DNA of 64,000 bases, taken from assembly GCF_026625985.1 (NCBI RefSeq), contig NZ_CP113116.1, positions 3,286,001 through 3,350,000 of the forward strand, read 5' to 3'. The translations under genes were made by a program, and so were the position numbers. Each line of letters starts with the position of its first letter. Position 1 is the first letter of the stretch. The notes below the pieces were generated by a model that was given only the letters and a program-made list of their open reading frames with translations, was not told the origin of the DNA and ran no database searches. The stretch comes from Mycobacterium sp. Aquia_213 (GTDB lineage: Bacteria; Actinomycetota; Actinomycetes; Mycobacteriales; Mycobacteriaceae). Shown piece by piece: positions 40,501-50,243 of the stretch.

Positions 40501-41121
40501 CTACAGTCCCTCAACCCAGTTGCTCAATACGGCCGCACCGGCATCCCCACTCTTCTCCGGGTGGAATTGAGTGGCGGCCAGCGGTCCGTCCTCGACCGCC
40601 GCCAAAAACGGCACCTGATGGGTGGCCCACGTCAGCACGGCCTCCGACGAACCCTCCCACCGCTGCGCGGCGTAGGAATGCACGAAGTAGAACCGGGCGG
40701 ACGTGTCCAACCCCTTGAAAAGTCCACTGCCCGAACCGGATTGCACGACATTCCAGCCCATGTGCGGGATCACCGGGGCATCCAGCCGGGTCACGGCTCC
40801 CGGCCACTGCCCACAGCCTGTCGTCTCGACCCCGAATTCCACGCCGCGCGCGAACAGGATCTGCATCCCGACACAAACCCCCAGCACCGGGCGCCCGGCG
40901 GCCACCCGCTCGGCGATGATCCGCTCCCCCGCGATCTTGCGCAGACCGGTCATACACGCCTCGAAAGCGCCGACACCGGGTACCACCAGCCCGTCGGCGG
41001 CTGCTGCCGCACGCGCGTCGGCGGTGACTTCCACCGTCGCGCCCACCCGCTGCAGCGCACGCTGGGCAGACCGGAGATTGCCTGAGCCGTAGTCCAGCAC
41101 CACGACCGATCGTGTTGTCAC
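40501..41121 (-). CDS. hisH: Imidazole glycerol phosphate synthase, glutaminase subunit
   Basis: 206-aa class I glutamine amidotransferase that feeds ammonia to HisF. The nucleophile Cys is in VLGVCVGMQILF and the His-Glu pair in ATQFHPEKSG; VLDYGSGNLRS is the family start. ATG at 41121, overlapping the hisB stop. Confidence 0.96.
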   Translation of the reverse strand: MTTRSVVVLDYGSGNLRSAQRALQRVGATVEVTADARAAAAADGLVVPGVGAFEACMTGLRKIAGERIIAERVAAGRPVLGVCVGMQILFARGVEFGVETTGCGQWPGAVTRLDAPVIPHMGWNVVQSGSGSGLFKGLDTSARFYFVHSYAAQRWEGSSEAVLTWATHQVPFLAAVEDGPLAATQFHPEKSGDAGAAVLSNWVEGL

Positions 41122-41738
41122 AAAACACCTTTGGTGGACGGCACACCCGAAACGCGCGGGTCGGGCTCGACCGCCTGGCGCAACGCGCGAGCCACCGCCT
41201 TGTACTGCGCTTCGGTGATGTGGTGCGGGTCGCGCCCGTACAGCACCCGCACGTGCAGGGCGATCCGGGCGTTCATGGCCAGCGATTCGAAGACGTGCCG
41301 GTTGATCACGGTGTGATAGGGCACCGAGTTTCCGGCGATCGTGGTGTGCTGCAGGTGATCCGGCTCGCCGGTGTGCACACAGTACGGCCGGCCCGACACA
41401 TCGACGGCGGCGTGGGCCAGCGTCTCGTCCATCGGAATGAAGGCGTCCCCGAACCGGCGGATGCCCTTCTTGTCGCCGAGGGCCTGACCGAGCGCCTGCC
41501 CCAGCGCGATCGCGGTGTCCTCGATCGTGTGGTGTCCTTCGATCTCCACGTCGCCCTTGGTCCGCACAGTCAGGTCGAAACTGGCATGACTGCCCAACGC
41601 GGTCAGCATGTGATCGTAGAACGGCACACCGGTATCGATGTCCACCTGACCGGTGCCATCGAGGTCGAGCTCGATGACGATGTCGGATTCCTTGGTGCGG
41701 CGCTCAATTCGTGCGCGGCGAGTCGCAATTGTGGTCAC
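41118..41738 (-). CDS. hisB: Imidazoleglycerol-phosphate dehydratase
   Basis: 206 aa, dehydratase only, without a phosphatase domain. Metal-binding His motifs EGHHTIEDTAIALG and DPHHITEAQYKA are both present, as is DTGVPFYDHMLTALGSHA. The GTG at 41738 has AGGAG upstream and overlaps hisC by 4 bp. Confidence 0.96.
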   Translation of the reverse strand: MTTIATRRARIERRTKESDIVIELDLDGTGQVDIDTGVPFYDHMLTALGSHASFDLTVRTKGDVEIEGHHTIEDTAIALGQALGQALGDKKGIRRFGDAFIPMDETLAHAAVDVSGRPYCVHTGEPDHLQHTTIAGNSVPYHTVINRHVFESLAMNARIALHVRVLYGRDPHHITEAQYKAVARALRQAVEPDPRVSGVPSTKGVL

Positions 41739-42934
41739 GGGGCTCCTAATACATGGTCGCGACCCGCTGCACGCGGCGCCGCCGCGCTTGCGATCGCTCC
41801 TACGGGGCTGGAATTGGCTGGGGCCAGCTCGGTGGCGGCGATCTGGGCGCTCGCCTTGAGGAATGCGTCGTTCTCGTCGGCAAGTCCGATGGTGGTGCGC
41901 AGGTAGCCGGGAATGCCGACATCGCGGATCAGGACGCCGACGTCCAGGTAACGCTGCCACGCCGCGGGCGCGTCGGCGAATTCGCCGAACAGCACGAAGT
42001 TCGCGTCGCTGGGGATTACCCGAAAGCCCAAGCGGCCCAAGCCCGTCATGACCCGTTCACGTTCGGCGATCAGCGTGGCCACGCTGCCCAGAGTGTCGTC
42101 GGCGTGTCGCAGCGCGGCCCGGGCGGCGGCCTGCGTGACCGATGACAGGTGATAAGGCAACCGCACCAACAGCATCGCGTCGATCATCGCCGGCGTGGCG
42201 ACCAGATAGCCCAGCCTGCCGCCGGCGAACGCGAACGCCTTGCTCATCGTGCGGCTGACCACCAGCCGGGTCGGGTACTCCTCGACCAGCTCCACCGCGC
42301 TGGGCTGCGGCGAGAACTCACCGTACGCCTCGTCCACAATCAGGATGCCGGGCGTCACTTCGAGCAGCCGGCGCAGGTCCGCCAGCGGAATGCTTTGTCC
42401 GGAAGGGTTGTTCGGGCTGGTGACGAACACCACGTCGGGTTTGCGTTCGGTGATGGCGGCGACGGCCGCATCGACGTCGAGGCTGAAGTCGTCGGCGCGT
42501 GCGGCCGTGAGCCATTCGGTGCGGGTGCTGCCGGAGATGATCGGGTGCATCGAGTAGGACGGGACAAACCCGATCGCGCTGCGTCCCGGCCCACCGAACG
42601 CCTGCAGCAGCTGCTGCAGGATCTCGTTAGAACCATTGGCGGCCCAGAGGTTTTCGACACCCAGCCGGGTGCCGGTTTGCGCGGTGAGGTAACTCGCCAG
42701 ATCGGTGCGCAGCGCCACCGCGTCGCGGTCGGGGTAGCGGTGCAGGTCCGCGGCGGCCTCCTGCACGGAACGGACCACATCGTCGACCAGTGCCTTGCTG
42801 GGCGGGTGCGGGTTCTCGTTGGTGTTCAGCCGCACCGGGACCGCCAATTGCGGTGCGCCGTAAGGTGATTTGCCCCGCAAGTCGTCGCGCAGCGGCAGAT
42901 CGTCGAGGGTGACCTGCCGTTCGGATGCGGTCAT
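41735..42934 (-). CDS. hisC: Histidinol-phosphate aminotransferase
   Basis: 399-aa PLP fold-type I aminotransferase. The PLP Lys is in SRTMSKAFAFAGGRLG, with NPNNPSG-type motif TSPNNPSGQS and IVDEAYGEF. The ATG at 42934 overlaps the hisD stop. It is about 20 residues longer than tuberculosis HisC1, with an Ala-rich end (AIASAAAPRAAGRD). Confidence 0.95.
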   Translation of the reverse strand: MTASERQVTLDDLPLRDDLRGKSPYGAPQLAVPVRLNTNENPHPPSKALVDDVVRSVQEAAADLHRYPDRDAVALRTDLASYLTAQTGTRLGVENLWAANGSNEILQQLLQAFGGPGRSAIGFVPSYSMHPIISGSTRTEWLTAARADDFSLDVDAAVAAITERKPDVVFVTSPNNPSGQSIPLADLRRLLEVTPGILIVDEAYGEFSPQPSAVELVEEYPTRLVVSRTMSKAFAFAGGRLGYLVATPAMIDAMLLVRLPYHLSSVTQAAARAALRHADDTLGSVATLIAERERVMTGLGRLGFRVIPSDANFVLFGEFADAPAAWQRYLDVGVLIRDVGIPGYLRTTIGLADENDAFLKASAQIAATELAPANSSPVGAIASAAAPRAAGRDHVLGAP

Positions 42935-44277
42935 CGTTCGAACCTCCGCCGGACCGCCTCGCCATGTGCGGGCAGGTCTTCGGCTTTCGCGAGCGTAACC
43001 ACATGTCCGGAGACGTCCTTGAGGGCCGACTCGGTGTAGTCCACGACGTGGATGCCGCGCAAGAAGGTCTGTACCGAGAGGCCGCTGGAGTGCCGGGCAC
43101 TGCCCGCGGTCGGCAACACGTGATTGGACCCGGCGCAGTAGTCGCCGAGGCTTACCGGCGACCAGGGCCCGACGAAAATGGCTCCGGCCGAACGTATTCG
43201 GCCGGCGACCCGCGGCGCGTCGGCGGTCTGGATCTCGAGGTGCTCGGCGGCATAAGCATTGACGACCTTGACACCGGCGTCCAGGTCGTCGACCAGGATG
43301 ATCGCCGACTGCGGGCCGCTGAGCGCCGTCGTCACCCGTTCGCGGTGGACCGTGGTCTGCAGCTGGGCCGCGACTTCGGTGTCGGTGGCCGCGGCCAGGT
43401 CCTCGCTCGCCGTCACCAGCACGCTGCCGGCCAGCTCGTCGTGTTCGGCCTGGCTGATCAGGTCGGCGGCCACATGCGCCGGATCGGCGGTGTGGTCGGC
43501 GAGGATGGCGATCTCGGTCGGCCCGGCTTCGGCGTCGATGCCCACCAGCGAGCGGCAGAGCCGCTTGGCGGCGGTGACATATACGTTGCCGGGCCCGGTG
43601 ATCAGGTCGACCGGCGCCAGTTCGGCGCCATCGGTGTCCACGCCGCCGTACGCCAGCAATGCCACCGCCTGCGCACCACCGACGGCCCAGACCTCGTCGA
43701 CGCCGAGCAGCCGGGCCGCGGCCAGGATCGTCGGGTGCGGCAGGCCGTCGAAGCGGGCCTGCGGCGGACTGGCCACCACCAGCGACTCGACCCCCGCGGC
43801 CTGCGCGGGCACCACATTCATCACCACGCTCGACGGATACACCGCGTTGCCGCCGGGCACGTACAGGCCGACCCGCTCGACGGGGACCCACCGCTCCGTG
43901 ACCGTCGCACCCGGCCCGAGCACCGTGGTGGTGTCGGTGCGGCGCTGATCGGCGTGTACCGCGCGGGTCCGCTCGATCATCACCTGCAGCGCGTCGCGGA
44001 CGTCGGCGTCCAGCTCGTCCAGCGCGGCCTGCAACGCGGCCTCGGGTACTCGGACGGCCGCGGGCCGCACGCCGTCGAACGTCGCGCCATATTCCAGCGC
44101 CGCCTCGGCCCCGCGCTCGGCGACGGCCTGCACGATCGGGCGCACCTGTGACAACACGGTCTCCACATCGGCCCCACCACGCGGCAAGGCCGCCCGAAGC
44201 CGAGCAGCCGTCAGCTCGGCGCCCCGCAGGTCGATGCGGGCCAGCACAGATGGGGGTGTGGCAGTCACAGCGTCCAT
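42931..44277 (-). CDS. hisD: Histidinol dehydrogenase
   Basis: Last two oxidations to histidine, NAD- and Zn-dependent. 448 aa from the ATG at 44277; a GTG nine bases on matches the tuberculosis start (445 aa). Motifs are VGLYVPGGNAVYPSSVVMN, the catalytic Glu-His region ISQAEHDELAGS, DYCAGSNHVLPT and GPGNVYVTAAKR. First gene of the operon, divergent from the nitroreductase-family gene across 80 bp. Confidence 0.97.
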   Translation of the reverse strand: MDAVTATPPSVLARIDLRGAELTAARLRAALPRGGADVETVLSQVRPIVQAVAERGAEAALEYGATFDGVRPAAVRVPEAALQAALDELDADVRDALQVMIERTRAVHADQRRTDTTTVLGPGATVTERWVPVERVGLYVPGGNAVYPSSVVMNVVPAQAAGVESLVVASPPQARFDGLPHPTILAAARLLGVDEVWAVGGAQAVALLAYGGVDTDGAELAPVDLITGPGNVYVTAAKRLCRSLVGIDAEAGPTEIAILADHTADPAHVAADLISQAEHDELAGSVLVTASEDLAAATDTEVAAQLQTTVHRERVTTALSGPQSAIILVDDLDAGVKVVNAYAAEHLEIQTADAPRVAGRIRSAGAIFVGPWSPVSLGDYCAGSNHVLPTAGSARHSSGLSVQTFLRGIHVVDYTESALKDVSGHVVTLAKAEDLPAHGEAVRRRFER

Positions 44278-44357
44278 TGTCCCAGAGGAACTCAAATCAA
44301 TATCCGACCGGTACAGTGCGCGTATTCAGGCAACAGACGTACCGCCAAGGGAGCCGC

Positions 44358-44768
44358 ATGTCCACAAAGGATCACCCGAACAACGCCCCGGGCATCCCGA
44401 TGGTGTATCCGACGTGGTTTGAGAACTTCCAGGTCAAATACGTCAACCCGGCGCTGAAGCCGATCGCGCGCTTCCTGCCCGGAACGGGCACTATCGAGCA
44501 CCGCGGCCGCACGTCGGGCAAGCCGTACAAAACCATCGTGACGGCCTACCGCAACGGCAACGTGTTGGCGATCGCGCTGGGCCACGGCAAGACCGACTGG
44601 GTGAAGAACGTACTGGCCGCCGGGCAGGCTGACCTGCACTTTGCCCGTAGCGTCGTGCACCTCACCAATCCCCGGATCCTGCCCGCCGGTTCCGATGGGA
44701 CGGGCCTGCCCCGGCTGGTGCGCCTGCAGCTGCGCCGCATGGCGGTATTGGTCAGCGATATCGCCTGA
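44358..44768 (+). CDS. F420-dependent deazaflavin nitroreductase family protein (Rv1598c-like)
   Basis: 136 aa, equal to Rv1598c. Split-beta-barrel DUF385 fold: IEHRGRTSGKPYKTIVTAYR, VLAIALGHGKTDWVKNVLAAG and ARSVVHLTNPRIL are the typical segments that bind F420 in Ddn-like proteins. The substrate is unknown. Ribosome site AAGGGAG precedes the ATG at 44358; upstream, TACAGT near 44312 is a plausible -10. It ends at the second copy of the 62-bp element. Confidence 0.9.
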   Translation: MSTKDHPNNAPGIPMVYPTWFENFQVKYVNPALKPIARFLPGTGTIEHRGRTSGKPYKTIVTAYRNGNVLAIALGHGKTDWVKNVLAAGQADLHFARSVVHLTNPRILPAGSDGTGLPRLVRLQLRRMAVLVSDIA

Positions 44769-44781
44769 GCCCCTTCGGCGG

Positions 44782-44843
44782 CCTCGAGTGTGCACTCAGG
44801 GTGGCGAATGCGCACTCACGCCGACCAGGATGCACACTCGACG
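44782..44843. repeat. 62-bp dispersed inverted-repeat element, copy B
   Basis: Arms CCTCGAGTGTGCA and TGCACACTCGACG invert on each other, with TGCGCACTC in the middle. Same length and same motif order as 7225-7286, and again placed between convergent stops (44768 and 44858). Confidence 0.8.
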
Positions 44844-44857
44844 CGAAGTGCTGCGGG

Positions 44858-45886
44858 CTACGCCCTGGTGAAGACGGTCTTGCCGGTCATCGTCGGCCAT
44901 ATCGACGGCGCTTCCGCCCAGGGCACCACGCGGTCGACGGCGGGAGACAGGTCACATCCGCCGGCCAGCAGTTCCAGCACCGCAGGGATGGCAGAGCGCG
45001 CGTTGACCCGCCCGGTGACGAACCTCACCCCGCGGGTGTACATCGGCAGCAGCGGCATCTCGACGACCGGCTGGTAGTAGATGCCGGTGTCGGTGCACAC
45101 ACCGTCCGGCCAGGTCGCCCGCAGCGCGGCGGCCAGCAGCGACGGATCGGCGGAGGTGTGCACGGTGACCGGATACGGCTCCCAGGACTTGTCCGGCTTG
45201 ACCCGATCGTGGACCACCGCGCCGAGCTTTTCGGCGGCCGCCAGCCGGCGCACATCGTGGTCGACATAGTCGACACGAGCCCCCAGCGCGGCCGCGAAGG
45301 CCGCCGCGTACAGCCCGATAGACAGCTTGCCGATCACCAGCACGCGACGGTCCGCCGGATCGAGTGCGGCGAGTTCGGCCGCGTACGGGCCGACCGCCCG
45401 CCAGCCGTCGGGGATGTTGTCCGACAGTGAGGCAATGGCATTGGGCTGCACGCCATCCGGGACGGGGATCAGCATCGCGTCGGCGTAGGGCACCAACACC
45501 TCGTCCGACATGAATCCCCCGCCGTTCAGACCGGCGAGCGGGCCGAGACCGTACATCGCCATCAACGGCACCGAGGCGCATGAGCCGGTCACGCCGCGAC
45601 GACAGTGCGCGCAGTTCCCGCAGCTGATCTGGAACGGCACCACCACCCAGTCGCCCGGCCGGACGGTGCGCACGGCGTCGCCGACGGCCACCACCTCGGC
45701 CAACCCCTCATGCCCGACGGCGTATCCGGGCGGCAGCGGCGCCTGGCCGCGTGCGACCGCGATGTCGAGGTCGCAGCAGGCCACCACCAGCGGCCTGACC
45801 AGCGCTTGTTCGGGTGCGGTGAGTTCCGGCTCGGGCACATCGCGCCACGCGTACCGGTCGACTTCTTCAAACGTCAGCTGCCGCAT
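44858..45886 (-). CDS. Zinc-containing alcohol dehydrogenase (MDR family)
   Basis: 342 aa. Catalytic domain with the Cys (VACCDLDIAVARGQ), GHEGLAEVVAVGDAV (His-Glu) and a full structural-Zn loop CGNCAHCRRGVTGSC. The Rossmann domain has RRVLVIGKLSIGLYAAAFAA, where the usual GxGxxG is altered to G-K-L-S-I-G, so cofactor preference is unclear. It starts 6 bp after nadC and so is transcribed with the NAD-synthesis genes. The substrate is unknown. The corresponding tuberculosis gene after nadC appears to be a different protein. Confidence 0.88.
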   Translation of the reverse strand: MRQLTFEEVDRYAWRDVPEPELTAPEQALVRPLVVACCDLDIAVARGQAPLPPGYAVGHEGLAEVVAVGDAVRTVRPGDWVVVPFQISCGNCAHCRRGVTGSCASVPLMAMYGLGPLAGLNGGGFMSDEVLVPYADAMLIPVPDGVQPNAIASLSDNIPDGWRAVGPYAAELAALDPADRRVLVIGKLSIGLYAAAFAAALGARVDYVDHDVRRLAAAEKLGAVVHDRVKPDKSWEPYPVTVHTSADPSLLAAALRATWPDGVCTDTGIYYQPVVEMPLLPMYTRGVRFVTGRVNARSAIPAVLELLAGGCDLSPAVDRVVPWAEAPSIWPTMTGKTVFTRA

Positions 45887-45892
45887 CTCGGC

Positions 45893-46747
45893 CTACATAT
45901 CCAGGCCGATATCGAGCACCCGCACCGAGTGCGTCAACGCGCCGACGGCCAGGTAGTCCACCCCGGTGCCGGCATATTCGGCCGCGGTGTCCAGGCTGAG
46001 CCCGCCGGAGGACTCCAGCAGCACGGCGGGTGCGCGGGAGTCACGACGCTGCACGGCGATCTGCGTCTGCCACACCGGGAAATTGTCCAGCAGGATCAGC
46101 TCCGGCTTCTCCGGCAGCACCTCGTCGAGTTGCTCGAGCGAGTCGACTTCGACCTCGCACGGCAGATTCGGTGCGGCCTCGCGCACCGCCCGTAGGGCTT
46201 CGACGACCGATCCCGCGGCCGCGACGTGGTTGTCCTTGATCAACGCGGCGTCACCCAGGCCGAGGCGGTGGTTGACCCCGCCGCCGATCCGCACCGCGTA
46301 CTTCTGCAGGGCCCGCAGGCCGGGCAGCGTCTTGCGGGTGTCGCGGACCTGGGCCTTGGTACCGCTCACGGCGTCCACCCAGGCGGCCGTCGCGGTGGCG
46401 ATCCCGGACAGGTGGCAGATCAGGTTCAGCATCGTCCGCTCGGCGGTCAACAGCCCGCTGTTCTCCGCCCGCACGGTCAAGACCGGCTGGCCCGGCTGCA
46501 CGCGGGCACCATCGGAGACGCGGTCGAGCACCTGATAGCCGTCGGCGCCGAGCACCTCGTCGAGCACCAGCAGGCCGACGTCCAGCCCGGCGATCACGCC
46601 CGCCTCCCGGGGCACCAACGTCGCAGTCGCCGCGCCGGCGGGCACCGTCGCGACCGTGGTGATGTCGGGCCCGTAGCGCAGATCCTCGTCCAGACCACGT
46701 CGAACGGTGTCTTGCGCGGCGGCGAGTTCGGCGTCGGACAGCGTCAT
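45893..46747 (-). CDS. nadC: Quinolinate phosphoribosyltransferase (decarboxylating)
   Basis: Quinolinate plus PRPP to nicotinate mononucleotide. 284 aa. Motifs are RDTRKTLPGLRALQKYAVRI with the PRPP/quinolinate Arg and Lys residues, GGGVNHRLGL, ALIKDNH, CEVEVDSLEQ and LLDNFP. The ATG at 46747 overlaps the nadB stop. Confidence 0.97.
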   Translation of the reverse strand: MTLSDAELAAAQDTVRRGLDEDLRYGPDITTVATVPAGAATATLVPREAGVIAGLDVGLLVLDEVLGADGYQVLDRVSDGARVQPGQPVLTVRAENSGLLTAERTMLNLICHLSGIATATAAWVDAVSGTKAQVRDTRKTLPGLRALQKYAVRIGGGVNHRLGLGDAALIKDNHVAAAGSVVEALRAVREAAPNLPCEVEVDSLEQLDEVLPEKPELILLDNFPVWQTQIAVQRRDSRAPAVLLESSGGLSLDTAAEYAGTGVDYLAVGALTHSVRVLDIGLDM

Positions 46748-48311
46748 CAAGACACCGCCGCCAGGTTGTCGGCGTCGACCGTGTCGGCCGACCGGACCGT
46801 GATGCTGCGGGCCTTTTCCGGCGCGGCGGCCGGGTACTCCGCCCGGTGGTGGCAGCCCCGGCTTTCGTTGCGGGCCAACGCCGCAGCCGCTACCGCGCGG
46901 GCGGTCAGCGTCAACGCGACGTCCTCGAAATCGCGACGGCCCTCGACGGCGCGAATCCGCGCCCGCGACAGCGTCTCGGACAGGCGCTGCAGCCCCGCCG
47001 CGTCGCGTACCACCGACGCGTCCCGGGTCATCGCCGTTTGCAGTTCGCGGCGCTTCGAAGCGGTGTGGGCGATCGGCTCGGGCGCGGTCGCGCGCACCCG
47101 ACCCGCCGCCAGCGCATGTGTCGCCGCGGCCGTACCGGCGCGACCACCCACCACCAGGCCCTCCAGTAAGCTGTTGGACGCCAAGCGATTTGCGCCGTGC
47201 ATCCCGGTGCGGGCCACCTCGCCCGCGGCGAACAGCCCGGGCAGTTCGGTCTGACCGTGCACGTCGGTGACCACGCCGCCGCAGCTGTAGTGCGCGCCGG
47301 GCACCACCGGGATGGGTTGGCGGACCGGGTCGACGCCGGCGGCCCGGCACGCGGCGGTGACATTGGGGAATCGGGCTTCAAAGCCCTCGATGCCGCGCGC
47401 GTCCAGGAAGACGCATTCGTCGCCGGTGGCCCGCAGCCGCGCGTCGATGGCCCCCGCGACGACATCGCGCGGCGCCAGATCGCCCATCGGGTGCACGCCG
47501 GCGGTGACCGAATTACCTTGCCGGTCAATCAATACCGCGCCCTCGCCGCGGATGGCCTCGGTGATCAGCGGCCGGCGACCGCCGGCTTGGCCACCGAACA
47601 GCATGGTGGGGTGGAACTGGATGAACTCGAGATCGCTGACCGCGACGCCGGCCCACAACGCCAAAGCTATTCCGTCGCCGGTGGATCCGTCGGGGTTGGT
47701 GGTCGCGCTGTAGAGATGCCCGAGGCCGCCGGAGGCCAGGATCACCGAAGGCGCGCTGACGATCCCGACTCCGTCCGGATTGCCCACGGCCACCCCGGTC
47801 ACCGCCGTACCGTCGTGCAGCACGCGCAGCGCCACATGGCTGCTGCGGATGTCCAGCATCCGGGCGGCGTGGTCGAGTGCTCGCTGGACCTCGGCGCCGG
47901 TGGCGTCGCCGCCGGCGTGCACGATGCGCCGTCGCGAGTGCCCGCCCTCGCGGGTCAGCGCCCACTGGCCCGGCACGGCTTCGTCGAATCGCGCGCCATC
48001 GCCGACCAATTCGCTGACCGCGCGATAGCCGTCGGCGACGATCGAGTACACCGCTTGGGGATCGCACATGCCCGCGCCCGCGGCCAGGGTGTCCGCGACG
48101 TGGGCCTCGACGGAGTCGTCGTGGTCCGGCAGCACGACCGCGATCCCGCCCTGCGCGTAGTGCGTGGCGGTGACCCCGTGGGTTTCGTCGGCCTTGCTGA
48201 GGACGACGACGTTGCGCCCGGCACGATGGGCCGCCAGCGCGGCGGCCAATCCCCCGACACCCGTGCCGATCACGACGACGTCGGCGCTAGCGGTCCAAGC
48301 GGGACCGGTCA

Positions 48312-48315
<4 letters not shown>
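46747..48315 (-). CDS. nadB: L-aspartate oxidase
   Basis: FAD enzyme that makes iminoaspartate. 522 aa. FAD-binding VVVIGTGVGGLAAALAAHR, active-site region THYAQGGIAVVL, RRIVHAGGDATG, EFIQFHPTMLFGG, HYSCGGVVTDVHG and GMHGANRLASNSLLEGLVVG. Starts MMTG at 48315, overlapping the nadA stop. Confidence 0.97.
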
Positions 48316-49361
<1,046 letters not shown>

Positions 49362-49385
49362 GGCGGCTCCTTTCGACTTAGGAGG

Positions 49386-49406
49386 TTTTCGACTTATAAT
49401 CGAAAA
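49386..49406. promoter_or_regulatory. NrtR-type operator between nadA and its regulator
   Basis: Perfect 7-bp arms TTTTCGA and TCGAAAA separated by CTTATAA. The sequence TTTCGACTTA also repeats directly at 49371-49380 and 49387-49396. The palindrome covers the -10 TATAAT (49395-49400) of the regulator gene, which lies 7 nt before its ATG, and is about 25 bp from the nadA start. A bound regulator would shut both directions. Confidence 0.75.
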
Positions 49407-49407
49407 C

Positions 49408-50130
49408 ATGCCCAATGGTAGCACCGCCCACGAAGTGCTCGCGGTCGTGTTCCAGGTTCGGCAGGCCACCGAGCAGGTTAAGGGAGCCTCCCGAAAGGGA
49501 AAACCGCAGCTTAACGTGCTGTTATGGCAGCGTGCGCGCGATCCGCAACGGGGCTTCTGGTCGCTGCCGGGCGGGCGGGTGCGCAACGACGAGGACATGA
49601 TCACCTCCGTGCGGCGTCAGCTGGCCGAAAAGGTGGATCTGCAAGAGCTGGCTCACCTGGAGCAGCTCGCCGTGTTCTCCGACCCACGCCGCGTCCCAGG
49701 CGCACGGGTGATCGCGTCGACCTTCCTGGGCCTGGTGCCCTCCCCCGCGACTCCGGAGCTGCCGCCGGACACCCGTTGGCACCCGGTGAGTGCGCTGCCG
49801 CCGATGGCGTTCGATCACGGCCCGATGGTGACGCACGCGCACGCCCGGCTGATCGCCAAGATGTCCTACACCAACATCGGATTCGCCTTGGCACCAAAGG
49901 AATTCGCACTGTCCACGCTGCGCGACATCTATAGCGCAACGCTGGGTCATCAAGTGGATGCGACGAATCTGCAGCGGGTGTTGGCCCGGCGCGGCGTAAT
50001 CACGCAAACCGGCACCATCGCGCAGTCGGGTCGCAGCGGCGGGCGACCGGCAGCGTTGTACCACTTCACCGACTCGCAGCTGCGGGTCACCGACGAATTC
50101 GCCGCGCTGCGGCCGCCCGGCCAGCCTTAA
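49408..50130 (+). CDS. nrtR: NrtR-family Nudix transcriptional regulator of NAD synthesis
   Basis: 240 aa. An N-terminal Nudix-fold domain with LPGGRVRNDEDM and ITSVRRQLAEKVDL at the place of the Nudix box; the catalytic REUxEE is replaced by RRQLAEK, so hydrolysis is unlikely and ligand sensing expected. The C-terminal winged helix (about 165-230) contains LSTLRDIYSATLG, NLQRVLARRGVI and SGGRPAALYHF. NrtR proteins repress NAD genes and release DNA on binding ADP-ribose-type ligands. The ATG is probably leaderless, since TATAAT ends 7 nt before it and there is no ribosome site. Divergent from nadABC. Confidence 0.92.
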   Translation: MPNGSTAHEVLAVVFQVRQATEQVKGASRKGKPQLNVLLWQRARDPQRGFWSLPGGRVRNDEDMITSVRRQLAEKVDLQELAHLEQLAVFSDPRRVPGARVIASTFLGLVPSPATPELPPDTRWHPVSALPPMAFDHGPMVTHAHARLIAKMSYTNIGFALAPKEFALSTLRDIYSATLGHQVDATNLQRVLARRGVITQTGTIAQSGRSGGRPAALYHFTDSQLRVTDEFAALRPPGQP

Positions 50131-50243
50131 TCTGCATCACCCCCGGCCGGTGGGCGAGAAATGGCTCACAACCTGGCCATTACATTTTGGTTACCGCATG
50201 TTCATGCGCGAAAATGCCCGGTGGCCTAGAAGGGATCGGCGAA

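Noticed and set aside
46226..47254. 342-codon plus-strand frame opposite nadC/nadB, and similar ones opposite hisD and nadA
   Set aside because: Antisense shadows of well-identified biosynthetic genes.
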